Part shown: positions 7,754 to 16,003 of the stretch, one piece after another
Position numbering within the stretch: the stretch's first letter is position 1
Layout: each line of letters begins with the position of its first letter
Assembly (NCBI RefSeq): GCF_000367345.1
Contig: NZ_BARE01000006.1
Location: forward strand, 124,001 to 188,000
Source of the DNA: Sphingobium xenophagum NBRC 107872
GTDB lineage: Bacteria > Pseudomonadota > Alphaproteobacteria > Sphingomonadales > Sphingomonadaceae
Reading direction: 5' to 3'
DNA length: 64,000 nucleotides
Translations under genes and position numbers: made by a program
Notes under the pieces: generated by a model
What the model saw: the letters and a program-made list of their open reading frames with translations, nothing else
Database searches by the model: none
Told to the model about the DNA's origin: nothing

Positions 7754-9157
7754 GTGCGTGATCGTCAGCGTACCATCCAGATTGCCGATTTCGAATTGCC
7801 GCGTGGCTCAGTTTCGATCGAACAGTTGATGGGAATGCCCCGGACGGGATGGGATCACCTGAGGCGGGAGATAAATCTTCGCCGTCAGCAGGACCGGTCT
7901 CAGCCTCTGGCTAAGTGCAGACTATGCGGAGGCGGGGTGTATATTCGGTCACAAGCGACACAGACTGGACATGTTCCGATGTATGCGCACTTCCCGGAGG
8001 CGAGCAAGGATTGTCCCTGGTATGATGGCGGTAATCTTCGTCCTGATGATGCCCGTGCTGCACAATATCAGGGGCATCAAGAATCTGCCTTACACCGTCG
8101 CCTCTGTGCGAGGCTGGAAGAATTGGCAAAATTAGACTCCCGATGCCTTGAATCCTCGGTCAACACCTATTTGCGACCGGCCATTCATGCCCGTGGCCGT
8201 TGGCCGGATGTTTATGCTGTTTTCGATGGATTGGGCCGGTTCGCGCTTGAAGTGCAATTGTCCAAACCCTTTGCGCCGGAAATTGCAGCCCGCCATCTTC
8301 ACTATGAGGCTGAGGGGGTCAAACTCGTCTGGATATTCCACGCGCTCGAAGATCCAATGCCACAGGGTTTTCACGATGTCGTGACGATGCAGCGAGGAAA
8401 TGCGTTCATATTCGATGAGGAGGCGGAATTCACGTCGATCGAACGTGGTACAATCGTTCTCAAATGCTTGTTGGAGGATGGCCAGGGCGGTTGGCTTTTG
8501 CCTCGCTTGGTGGCGCTTGACGATCTGCAAACCGGTTCGGGGCGTTCTGTTTTTTTGGAAGATCGGCGCAGTGACCTGCTTGAAGCGTGGTGCAAGAAGG
8601 AGCGTGACCATTGGTGGAAGGCACTGCGTGAGGCGCGACAGCTTAAGCCGGATTGGCCATTCTATAGTGACGCATTGGCGAGTGCCTGGGAGGCGCTTGC
8701 GCTTGATGTGCCGGGGCTTCCAGCATGGGAAGCAGAGTTTTGGGCCGTGCGTTCGGATCGCGCCCGGGCTCATACAGCGATGTTGTTCGCCATATTGAGT
8801 TCAGTCGCACATAGTGCCGAAAAGGGTGCGCCGGTTCTGCACATCACCAAATTCAAGGGCGAAAATGCGGTGTTGCAGATGCTCAACAGCAAGCTGATGT
8901 CCGGCGATTTCCGGCATTGTGGCCGACTGATCGAGGTCTTTTTGAGTCAGACAGCGCTTAGCCCTCTATTGGTCGTCGAGTCTCTTACCCGTAAACTTGC
9001 GGAAGCAGCCGATGGTGACGTGCAAATCGGAGTGGAACATCCATTGTGGCAGGCGATGGCCAGGTTGTTCCCGGAGGTATTTAATGGTGTCGTACGTGCC
9101 GAGTTACAGGATCTCGGTCGGCTACCGAGATGGGCCTTGCCCGCAGGCATGCTATAG
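7754..9157 (+). CDS. CoiA-like / DUF6035-type putative nuclease
   Basis: A 467-residue protein. With GTG 7754 as start (GGAG ten bases upstream; an in-frame ATG at 7703 is the alternative) it has a zinc-finger-like site, CRLC at 55-58 followed by H79 and C87. A nuclease-like domain follows with PD at 151-152 and EVQ at 166-168. This arrangement matches competence protein CoiA and DUF6035 proteins, a branch of the PD-(D/E)XK fold in which ExQ replaces ExK. The C-terminal 250 residues are helical and unassigned. It sits with a small HTH-like gene and next to an AbiE system. A defence role is inferred from context; the nuclease call rests on the motif only. Confidence 0.65.
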   Translation: MRDRQRTIQIADFELPRGSVSIEQLMGMPRTGWDHLRREINLRRQQDRSQPLAKCRLCGGGVYIRSQATQTGHVPMYAHFPEASKDCPWYDGGNLRPDDARAAQYQGHQESALHRRLCARLEELAKLDSRCLESSVNTYLRPAIHARGRWPDVYAVFDGLGRFALEVQLSKPFAPEIAARHLHYEAEGVKLVWIFHALEDPMPQGFHDVVTMQRGNAFIFDEEAEFTSIERGTIVLKCLLEDGQGGWLLPRLVALDDLQTGSGRSVFLEDRRSDLLEAWCKKERDHWWKALREARQLKPDWPFYSDALASAWEALALDVPGLPAWEAEFWAVRSDRARAHTAMLFAILSSVAHSAEKGAPVLHITKFKGENAVLQMLNSKLMSGDFRHCGRLIEVFLSQTALSPLLVVESLTRKLAEAADGDVQIGVEHPLWQAMARLFPEVFNGVVRAELQDLGRLPRWALPAGML

Positions 9158-9169
9158 CTGCTCTATTTC

Positions 9170-9199
9170 TGTCCGAAATATGTCTACATTTTTCGGACA
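9170..9199. promoter_or_regulatory. Inverted repeat upstream of AbiE-like operon (site 1)
   Basis: TGTCCGAAA (9170-9178) and TTTCGGACA (9191-9199) form a perfect 9-bp inverted repeat with a 12-base spacer. The same half-site recurs in site 2, centred 45 bp downstream. AbiEi antitoxins are known to repress their own promoter by binding inverted repeats, so this is a likely autoregulatory operator. Confidence 0.7.
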
Positions 9200-9213
9200 C
9201 TCTGGCATAGACA

Positions 9214-9245
9214 ATGTCCGAAATTGTGATACAAATTTCGGACAT
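9214..9245. promoter_or_regulatory. Inverted repeat overlapping the antitoxin start (site 2)
   Basis: ATGTCCGAAATT (9214-9225) and AATTTCGGACAT (9234-9245) are perfect 12-bp inverted arms with an 8-base spacer. The repeat contains one candidate start codon at 9214 and touches the second at 9244. No ribosome site is visible before either start, so the message may be leaderless or nearly so. Confidence 0.7.
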
Positions 9246-9897
9246 GGACACCCAGTCGCCCCGTCTCAAAGCCCTCATCCTCGACCGCATTGGCCAAGGC
9301 GTGACGAGTGCTGTCTGGACGCCCACGGATTTTCTCGATCTTGGCGGACGCGACGCGGTCGACAAGACGCTCCAGCGCCTCGTTAAATGGGGTGAATTGC
9401 GGCGGATCGACCGTGGGCTTTATGACAAGCCGCTGTTTAACAGCCTGACCCAGCAGCAAAGTGCTCCCGATCCAAGGGCTGTCATCGACGCCGTTGCACG
9501 GCGCGACCAGATCCGCGTGCTGGTTGACGGCATGACCGCTGCCAACGATCTCGGCTTCACCAATGCCGTGCCGGCAAAAATCGTCGTGCACAGCGAAGCC
9601 CGGCCCAAGTCGATCAAGCTCGGCAATCTCGCCATCACGTTCAAGCACACGGCTGCCAGCAAACTTCATTGGGCGGGTCGCCCCGCCATGCGCGTCGTCC
9701 AAGCCCTCCACTGGCTGCGCGACACGATGCCGGGAGACGATGATGGTCAATGGCGCCAGAGACTGGCCAGTCTGCTGGCTGATCCCGTCCATGGGGCAGA
9801 CCTGCGGGATGATCTTGCCGATGGAATGACGACACTTCCATCCTGGATGCAGGACATGCTGCGGCCACTCATCGCCGATAAAGCGTCCGCTGCATGA
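9244..9897 (+). CDS. AbiEi-like antitoxin (DUF6088 family)
   Basis: A 217-residue protein from ATG 9244 (an in-frame ATG at 9214 would add ten residues that lie inside the operator). An N-terminal winged-helix region contains FLDLGGRDAVDKTLQRL followed by GELRRIDRGLYDKP, which is the hallmark of AbiEi/DUF6088 antitoxins of type IV toxin-antitoxin systems. The C-terminal half (DGMTAANDLGFTNAVPAKIV, then FKHTAASKLHWAGRPAMRVV) fits the same family. It overlaps the toxin gene by four bases (ATGA). The protein should neutralise the AbiEii toxin and repress the shared promoter, by analogy with studied AbiE systems. Confidence 0.85.
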   Translation: MDTQSPRLKALILDRIGQGVTSAVWTPTDFLDLGGRDAVDKTLQRLVKWGELRRIDRGLYDKPLFNSLTQQQSAPDPRAVIDAVARRDQIRVLVDGMTAANDLGFTNAVPAKIVVHSEARPKSIKLGNLAITFKHTAASKLHWAGRPAMRVVQALHWLRDTMPGDDDGQWRQRLASLLADPVHGADLRDDLADGMTTLPSWMQDMLRPLIADKASAA

Positions 9898-10949
9898 ATG
9901 CCGCCTTTGACGATATTCTGCGCGCAGAGGCGCAGACCCGAAGCGGCCTGTTCGCAGCGACCGCGCAGCGCCTTGGTACGACCCCGCAGAATGTCGAAAA
10001 AGACTTCTGGGTATGCTGGACGCTCGATGCCCTGTTCAACGGGCTGGGCGACGGCCCCCGTCTGCTGTTCAAGGGCGGCACATCGCTTTCCAAAGCCTTT
10101 GGATTGATCCAGCGCTTTTCAGAAGACATCGACGTCACGGTCTTCCGCGACGATCTCGGGATTCCGGCGACCGTCGATGAACTAGCTGCGTTGAGCGGAA
10201 AAAAGCGCTCTGCAGCGCTCGATGCGATCAAGGAAGCCTGTGAAGTCTATATCAATGGCCCACTTGCAGAGCGTCTGGCGATTATATGCGCTGAAACGTG
10301 CGCGCGCACCGGCCTCGGTCAAGATGCGCTTACAGTAAAAGCCGATGCGCATGACCGGCAGACATTGCTGCTTGGCTATCCCAGCGTCACGCCAACAGAT
10401 GCCTACATCGCCAAGTCGGTCAAAATCGAATCCGGCGCAAAGTCAGCGCTCGATCCCAATTCGGTGCGGACGATCACGCCCTATGTCGACGCCGACGTTC
10501 CGAGGATTGACCTCGCGGTGCCAGGGATCACCGTAGTCGATGCGGAACGGACGTTCTGGGACAAGGTCGTGATCCTTCATGGTCTGCGCCGCTGGTATGA
10601 CATTCGCGGACTGCTCCGCGGCAATGGCCAGCGCATTTCACGGCACTATTACGATCTCTTCCGCATGCTCCAGTCCGACAGCGGCAAAGCAGCAACGAAG
10701 GATGCTGCGCTGGGGGCAGATTGCGTCGCCCATGCCCGAATGTTTTTCAATCGACCCGATTTCGACTTGGCCTCGGCGCAACCACCAACATTTGCTCTGT
10801 GCCCCGATGGAGCGATGGTGGACGATCTGCGGCAGGACTATCGCGCCATGAGCGTGATGATCTTTGGCGAACCGCCCGAGTTTGACGCGGTGATTGAGGC
10901 CATTGCCGCGCTGGAGGCTGAATTGAACGCTCAAGGGGCGCAATCGTGA
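9894..10949 (+). CDS. AbiEii/AbiGii-family nucleotidyltransferase toxin
   Basis: A 351-residue protein with the nucleotidyltransferase signature: KGGTSLSKAF at 60-69, then FSEDID at 75-80, with the metal-binding aspartates at 78 and 80. Later helices carry TVVDAERTFWDKVVILHGL, typical of AbiEii. In the type IV AbiE systems the toxin transfers nucleotides to essential RNA or protein targets and causes growth arrest during phage attack. It overlaps the antitoxin by ATGA, and the downstream nuclease gene overlaps its stop by GTGA. The three genes are therefore tightly coupled. Confidence 0.9.
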   Translation: MNAAFDDILRAEAQTRSGLFAATAQRLGTTPQNVEKDFWVCWTLDALFNGLGDGPRLLFKGGTSLSKAFGLIQRFSEDIDVTVFRDDLGIPATVDELAALSGKKRSAALDAIKEACEVYINGPLAERLAIICAETCARTGLGQDALTVKADAHDRQTLLLGYPSVTPTDAYIAKSVKIESGAKSALDPNSVRTITPYVDADVPRIDLAVPGITVVDAERTFWDKVVILHGLRRWYDIRGLLRGNGQRISRHYYDLFRMLQSDSGKAATKDAALGADCVAHARMFFNRPDFDLASAQPPTFALCPDGAMVDDLRQDYRAMSVMIFGEPPEFDAVIEAIAALEAELNAQGAQS

Positions 10950-12610
10950 CGGGCTTCTTTCAACGGCTTTTCTCGAAGCGGGAAGCTGCACATGAACCTT
11001 CGCCCCCTCCACACGCAGGCCAGCTCAAGATCGAGGAGTTCGGGCATAATCTTGTCAGCATCGATGCGCTCGATTTCATTGGCCACCAGGCCGTTTCGCC
11101 GAACAGGCGCTACCGCCTGATCTGGGCAGACAGGACGCCTGATGGCAGCCGGGGCGGTTATCGAAGTGAAGGACACGGGTCATGGTCGCTGCTTCTTGAT
11201 GACAGGATCGTAACGACTGGAAGTCTTGAACGACCGCAGGAGGGCTGTGTTGCTGACAACGGCACAGTGATCCTGCACGACTGGATGTTCGGCGAGGGTC
11301 TGAAAGGGCGTTTTGTCGCGTTCGCATTAGACGGAACCCAGTTGGTAACACAGCAGTTTGCCGCCAATTTGATGAGCAACAGTCTGTCCCCTGACGGGCA
11401 GTTCGCGATCTGCCAGACGGCAAATGCGCCCGGCAGCGCTGACAGCAGCCGCTACATGCTCTTCGATCTTGCTGCCGGCAGCGAGATGGCGCGGTGGGAA
11501 GTCGAGACCGGCTGGGCCGAGCATTATGAGTGGGATTGCGAAGACCGGCGGGTCTATCTCTGCACGAAGGATGGTGAGCGCGCCTGTTATGATTTCACTG
11601 GGACCATGGTCGAGCGCGAAGCCTGGGAGCTACGCAGGATTGGCGCTGGTGACCTGAACGTCATCCAGTCCGTCCTGGTTGCAACGAGCGCAAACGATCA
11701 TCCGTTTCGCAGCGAGATCATCGCAGGCCTGGGGGTCGCCGCCCGGGACGGCGAGGTATGGCAACAGGCCCGGGCCCATCGGCTACTCGGCGAACTCCAT
11801 GAACAGGCGGGCGAGATCGCTCAGGCCGTGAAGGCCTATGACGACGCGCTTACCATCGATCCGAAGGTGGGTGTTGCCCGCCGCGTCGAGCAGCTCCGAA
11901 AAACGCTGGGAACAACCGTCGCCAAACCGGGTGCCAAACGGCTGAGCCGATTCGAGCAACAGGCAGGGCGGCTTGGAATCCAGCACGAAGTGGTCCTGCT
12001 TGAAAAGGGAGACGGCAAAGACTGGAGGCACGAAGCAAACGGTCCGTGGACGACGGTCGAAATCGGCGCTCTCGACCACTACAGGTCAATCGGATGGGAG
12101 GGTGCCGCATCGGAAGGCGGGCTGATCCTGACGCTCATCAAGGCGGCTTCATTCGAAGCGGTCGATGTCCGCAATTCTGACACCTTCATCGAGGCACTCT
12201 ATGCCCAGAATGTGGCCTTCGACCAGGATCGCTTTGCGCCGGAACGACTGATCGCAACCGTCTCGAATGCGACTCGGCGCCAAATCGAGAGGAACTGGAA
12301 AGTGATTGCTGCGAGCGCCGGCAATTCTCCGGCATATTACCCCAACGTCCGCGAGCATCACGTGACCAGTCTGTTTGACGCGCTGGGACCCTATCGTCTC
12401 GCCGAAATCGCCGCCATATTCGCAACAGCTCCTTATGACCTGCGCGCTGGCTGGCCAGACCTCACGCTATGGCAAGACGGCAAGGTCAAATTCGTCGAGG
12501 TCAAGGGACCGAGCGACTCTTTTCATGCCAGTCAGGCACGGCTGATCTCCAAGTTGCTGCTGCCGCTCGGTTTCGAGGTAGGCCTGGCTGAAGTGCGGAA
12601 GACATCCTGA
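10946..12610 (+). CDS. Propeller/TPR-like protein with C-terminal VRR-NUC nuclease domain
   Basis: A 554-residue protein that starts at a GTG overlapping the toxin stop codon. Residues about 45-235 are beta-rich and repeat-like (SPNRRYRLIWADRT, SPDGQFAICQ, YEWDCEDRRVYLCTKDG), resembling a beta-propeller. Residues about 270-310 form a TPR-like helical pair (ARAHRLLGELHEQAGEIAQA, then YDDALTIDP). The C-terminus is a VRR-NUC domain of the PD-(D/E)XK fold: PD at 504-505, EVKG at 518-521, then SQARLISKLLLP. The coupled position behind an AbiE pair is unusual and suggests a third effector or sensor-nuclease component. That role is inferred. Confidence 0.75.
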   Translation: MTGFFQRLFSKREAAHEPSPPPHAGQLKIEEFGHNLVSIDALDFIGHQAVSPNRRYRLIWADRTPDGSRGGYRSEGHGSWSLLLDDRIVTTGSLERPQEGCVADNGTVILHDWMFGEGLKGRFVAFALDGTQLVTQQFAANLMSNSLSPDGQFAICQTANAPGSADSSRYMLFDLAAGSEMARWEVETGWAEHYEWDCEDRRVYLCTKDGERACYDFTGTMVEREAWELRRIGAGDLNVIQSVLVATSANDHPFRSEIIAGLGVAARDGEVWQQARAHRLLGELHEQAGEIAQAVKAYDDALTIDPKVGVARRVEQLRKTLGTTVAKPGAKRLSRFEQQAGRLGIQHEVVLLEKGDGKDWRHEANGPWTTVEIGALDHYRSIGWEGAASEGGLILTLIKAASFEAVDVRNSDTFIEALYAQNVAFDQDRFAPERLIATVSNATRRQIERNWKVIAASAGNSPAYYPNVREHHVTSLFDALGPYRLAEIAAIFATAPYDLRAGWPDLTLWQDGKVKFVEVKGPSDSFHASQARLISKLLLPLGFEVGLAEVRKTS

Positions 12611-12870
12611 TGGGAAATTCGGTGATTAGGTGCGTCGAAACCGGTTTCCGATTCGACGGTAAATTGCTAAAGTAAAATTCGAGGTCGTTTCACCAAACCA
12701 GTGCGGCAAAGTAGCCGATTGATGGCGATTGTTGCTGAAAACCTGGTCCCGTAAATTCGGCAATTTTCTGCTTTAAAATCATAAGGTTAAGCATTTGACG
12801 GACCTACTTTCGGCAGCCCACATAAAAATAAATATTTTCTCTAGCAATTACAGTAACTTATGATGAACCT
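12611..12870. other. AT-rich element end; no gene seen
   Basis: This gap lies between the VRR-NUC gene and the guaA-tail repeat. It is clearly AT-rich against its surroundings (for example CATAAAAATAAATATTTTCT near 12821-12840), which is common for the end of an integrated element. There is no open frame with a ribosome site and no recognisable RNA. Confidence 0.5.
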
Positions 12871-12890
12871 GAACAATCGAGTGGGAATGA
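12871..12890 (+). repeat. attachment-site repeat, guaA 3' end copy (left)
   Basis: GAACAATCGAGTGGGAAT (12871-12888) is repeated exactly at 44411-44428. Read from 12873 it encodes Thr-Ile-Glu-Trp-Glu and a TGA stop, the conserved end of GMP synthase (GuaA). There is no guaA reading frame upstream, so this is an att core left by integration and not the gene itself. Confidence 0.8.
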
Positions 12891-12893
12891 TTT

Positions 12894-12914
12894 TGGCCCC
12901 TCCAAAGGGGGCTA
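12894..12914. terminator. GC-rich hairpin between att site and first island gene
   Basis: GGCCCCT (12895-12901) pairs with the AGGGGGC stretch around 12906-12912 across a short CCAA loop. It lies just downstream of the leftward MDR reductase gene. There is no clear U-tract on that strand, so termination strength is doubtful. Confidence 0.4.
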
Positions 12915-12919
12915 AACAC

Positions 12920-13936
12920 CTAGATTCGGACGATCAGTGTTCCGGCATTTCGTCCCTGGAAGATATCGACGAAGGCGTCGGGTATATGATGGAACCCGTC
13001 CCGCATATCATAACGATTGCGTAGGCGCCCTTCTGCCTCCCACTGGCGTATGGCGGCTATCGCCGACGCATATTCGTCAGCATAGTCGCCAACGACAAAG
13101 CCCTGCATCCTGATCCGTCCATAGACCAGCTTCATCATATCTCTGGGGCCAGCCGCCAGGCTGTTCGAATCATAAGCGGACAATTGTCCGCACAGCACGA
13201 CGCGGCCATGTGGCGCCATCCTGTCGATAGCGGCCTGCATCACGTCCCCGCCTACATTATCGAAAAAGATGTTTACGCCGACAGGCGTGGCGTCCTTCAA
13301 AGCCGCTGAAAAGTCCGTCGAGCGATAGTCGATCGCGATGTCTGCGCCGACTTCCTCTTCCAGCCAGCGACATTTCTCCGGACCTCCGGCAACTGCAATG
13401 ACCCGGCAGCCTGCGATGCGAGCCATCTGGCACACCATCGCACCGACCGACCCGGCCGCACCGGACACAAGGACGGTCATGCCGGGCTTTGGCTCTCCCA
13501 CCGAAAAAAGACCGAAATAGGCGGTCAGGCTGTTCGGCGAATATAGTGTCATGGCGTCGACCGGGTCCATCCACGCCTGGATAGGCGTGACCGGGACGAC
13601 TGCCGCATCGGGGCGTAGGACTGCATAATCCTGCCAGGGCGCCACGGCCGTGGCGCATTGTCCGGCTTCAAACCGCGCATGACGCGACGCCAGCACTTCA
13701 ACCGCTGCCATGCCCCGGATCGGTTCGCCGATGCCGATCGCACCGCGATAGCTGCGTTCGGGCGAATTCAACCAGTTGCGGATCGTGGGGGCGCAGGAAA
13801 TGATCCGCGTACGGACAAGAATCTCTCCCTCGTCCAGCCTGGGCGCTTCAAATGCCTCCTCATGATAGGCAAAATCGTCCGTCTGCACCGCACCTTCGGG
13901 CCTGCGCGCCAATAGCCAGGAGCGATTGAGGCTCAT
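12920..13936 (-). CDS. MDR-superfamily NADP-dependent oxidoreductase
   Basis: A 338-residue zinc-free medium-chain reductase/dehydrogenase of the leukotriene B4 dehydrogenase / curcumin reductase branch. The N-terminal GroES-like domain has APTIRNWLNSPERSYRG near 50-65. The Rossmann domain carries SGAAGSVGAMVCQMARIAGC at 158-177 for NADP binding. Such enzymes reduce the double bond of alpha,beta-unsaturated carbonyl compounds, so here it may saturate an enone or enoyl intermediate. It overlaps the FadJ-like gene by four bases and is the last gene of the leftward operon that starts with the CMD gene at 20197. Confidence 0.85.
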   Translation of the reverse strand: MSLNRSWLLARRPEGAVQTDDFAYHEEAFEAPRLDEGEILVRTRIISCAPTIRNWLNSPERSYRGAIGIGEPIRGMAAVEVLASRHARFEAGQCATAVAPWQDYAVLRPDAAVVPVTPIQAWMDPVDAMTLYSPNSLTAYFGLFSVGEPKPGMTVLVSGAAGSVGAMVCQMARIAGCRVIAVAGGPEKCRWLEEEVGADIAIDYRSTDFSAALKDATPVGVNIFFDNVGGDVMQAAIDRMAPHGRVVLCGQLSAYDSNSLAAGPRDMMKLVYGRIRMQGFVVGDYADEYASAIAAIRQWEAEGRLRNRYDMRDGFHHIPDAFVDIFQGRNAGTLIVRI

Positions 13937-16002
13937 GACCGGTCGCCGAACCGTTTGCCCCCCTCCGCCAGTCGCACGAGCAGCGGAGCCGGGCGGAAGG
14001 TTTCGCCATGCAGCGCCTTAAGCCGACGCATGTCCGCCACGATCTTGCCCAACCCGACCTGATCGGCCCAGAAGAGCGGCCCGCCGCGATAGACCGGCCA
14101 ATTATAGCCGAGCACCGCTGCTATATCGATGTCGGATGCCCGCAGCGCGATGCCTTCTTCCAATATTCTCGCACCCTCGTTGACGACCGGATAGAGCAGG
14201 CGCGCCAGAATGGCCCCATCCCCCACCGTTGGGCTATGCGCAACGGATCCTGCCGCCGCAACTTGGCTGATCAAGGTTGCGGTCAGGTCTGACGCATGGG
14301 GGCGCCGCTTCTCATCATAATCATAGTAGCCCGCACCGCGCTTCTGGCCCAGCCGACCGGCGGCGACCAGATCGCCCATGACGGTGCGTTCGGTCGCGTT
14401 CCGGCCAATAACATCGAGCCCCACCAGATCCATCATCTGGAAATGCCCCATGGCGAAGCCATAATCGACCAACACGCGGTCGATCGCTTCAATGGGCGTG
14501 CCTTCCAGCATCATCGCTTCGGCTTGTGTCCCGCGGGGCGCGAGCAACCGGTTTGCGATGAAACCGTCACACACGCCGCTGAGCACGGCGACCTTGCCGA
14601 TCCGCTTGGCGAGCCGCATCGCCGTCGCAATCACGGGCTTTGCGGTGGCGGCGCCGCGCACGACTTCCAGCAGGCGCATGACATTGGCGGGCGAGAAGAA
14701 ATGGAGCCCCACGACCCATTCGGGCCTACTGGTCGCTGCCGCGATGCGATCTAGATTGAGGAAGGATGTGTTGGACGCCAGGATCGCACCCGGTTTGGCA
14801 ATCCGGTCGAGCCGCGCGAAAATATCGGTCTTGACGTCCATGCTCTCATAGACGGCTTCGATAACAAGGTCGGCATGGGCAAGCGCGCCAAGCTCCAGGC
14901 TGGGCGAAATCAGCGCCATGCGCTGCTCGACCTGCTGGCCGGTCATTCGCCCCTTGCTGGCGGTTGCCTCATAGTTGCGGCGGATCGTGGCGATCCCGCG
15001 ATCCAGCGCCTCCTGGCTGGTTTCGACCAGCGTCACCGGGATGCCGGCATTCAGGAAATTCATCGTGATGCCGCCGCCCATGGTGCCTGCGCCGATAACG
15101 CCAACCGCCGCTATATCGATCGCCGCCGTCTCCGGCCCGATGTCCGGCACCCGTGCCGCCTCCCGCTCGGCGAAGAAGACATGGCGCTGGGCGGCGGATT
15201 CGGGGCTGGCGACCAGCTGCTCGAACAAGGCCGCTTCTTTTTCCAGGCCATCATCGAAATCAAGCATCACCGCCGCCTGCACGGCCTCTATGATCGCGCC
15301 AGGCGCGGGAAAACCCTTGAACCGGCGTGCGTTCGTCGTTCCAAAAGTCGTGAAGAGGTCCGGGGCGTTCCGGTCGCCTTCGATGGCATCGGTCCGATCT
15401 CTGATCCGCGGTTTCGCCGCGCCATCCGCCACCACGCGCCGGGCAAAGGCCAGCGCTTCGGATTGAAGCGATGGATCATGGGCGATCGCGTCCACCAGAC
15501 CGAGCGACAGCGCCTCTTTCGCCTTGATCTGGCGACCCGATGTGACGATGTCCAACGCGGCCTTAGCACCGACGACCCTTGGCACGCGCTGGGTTCCGCC
15601 TGCGCCGGGAAGCAGGCCAAGATTGACTTCGGGCAGGCCTACGCGCGCACTTGCTGCGACGACGCGATAGTGGCAGGCGAGCGCCAGTTCAAAACCTCCG
15701 CCCAGCGCAGTGCCGTGAATGGCGGCAACGACAGGCTTGGGCGCGGCGTCGAGCATGGCACACAGGTCCGGTAAGGACGGCGACTGCCAGGGTTGGCCGA
15801 ATTCGGTGATGTCCGCGCCGGCGATGAAGGTGCGCCCCGCGCATATCAGCACGATCGCATGCACCTGATCATCGCGGAACGCCCGATCGAGTTCAGACTG
15901 CAATGCTTGCCGCAGGGGAGCTGACAAGGCGTTCACCGGCGGATTGTCCAGCGTGATGAGCGCAATGCCGTCCGTGACGACGCTGCTGGCGGTCTGGTTC
16001 AT
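13933..16002 (-). CDS. Bifunctional enoyl-CoA hydratase / 3-hydroxyacyl-CoA dehydrogenase (FadJ/FadB type)
   Basis: A 689-residue fusion. The crotonase domain (1-190) has GRTFIAGADITEFG and GTALGGGFELALACHYRV, which form the CoA and oxyanion sites. The NAD-binding domain begins at VGVIGAGTMGGGI near 299, and the catalytic His is in LHFFSPANVMRLLEVV near 432. Two 3HCDH C-terminal repeats follow. The protein should hydrate an enoyl-CoA and oxidise the 3-hydroxyacyl-CoA to the 3-keto form. I start at ATG 16002, where similarity to the family begins; a longer frame upstream lies inside the ligase gene. The ligase stop lies one base upstream. Confidence 0.92.
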   Translation of the reverse strand: MNQTASSVVTDGIALITLDNPPVNALSAPLRQALQSELDRAFRDDQVHAIVLICAGRTFIAGADITEFGQPWQSPSLPDLCAMLDAAPKPVVAAIHGTALGGGFELALACHYRVVAASARVGLPEVNLGLLPGAGGTQRVPRVVGAKAALDIVTSGRQIKAKEALSLGLVDAIAHDPSLQSEALAFARRVVADGAAKPRIRDRTDAIEGDRNAPDLFTTFGTTNARRFKGFPAPGAIIEAVQAAVMLDFDDGLEKEAALFEQLVASPESAAQRHVFFAEREAARVPDIGPETAAIDIAAVGVIGAGTMGGGITMNFLNAGIPVTLVETSQEALDRGIATIRRNYEATASKGRMTGQQVEQRMALISPSLELGALAHADLVIEAVYESMDVKTDIFARLDRIAKPGAILASNTSFLNLDRIAAATSRPEWVVGLHFFSPANVMRLLEVVRGAATAKPVIATAMRLAKRIGKVAVLSGVCDGFIANRLLAPRGTQAEAMMLEGTPIEAIDRVLVDYGFAMGHFQMMDLVGLDVIGRNATERTVMGDLVAAGRLGQKRGAGYYDYDEKRRPHASDLTATLISQVAAAGSVAHSPTVGDGAILARLLYPVVNEGARILEEGIALRASDIDIAAVLGYNWPVYRGGPLFWADQVGLGKIVADMRRLKALHGETFRPAPLLVRLAEGGKRFGDRS

Positions 16003-16003
16003 G

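Larger units (their letters stand above)
1..12870. mobile_element. End of an ICE/plasmid-like element with defence cargo (partial)
   Basis: This stretch carries genes typical of sphingomonad integrative elements and plasmids: a strawberry-notch methylase/helicase, DUF6117, a giant ParB-like protein and DUF932. They are followed by nuclease and toxin-antitoxin cargo. It ends exactly at a guaA-tail repeat at 12871. The other end, the integrase and the conjugation genes would lie left of the window. The element identity is inferred from gene content and from the boundary repeat. Confidence 0.65.

Noticed and set aside
12871-12890. An actual guaA gene end
   Set aside because: The TIEWE-stop codons are preceded by an in-frame stop and AT-rich non-coding DNA at 12871, and by unrelated codons at 44411, so these are att copies.
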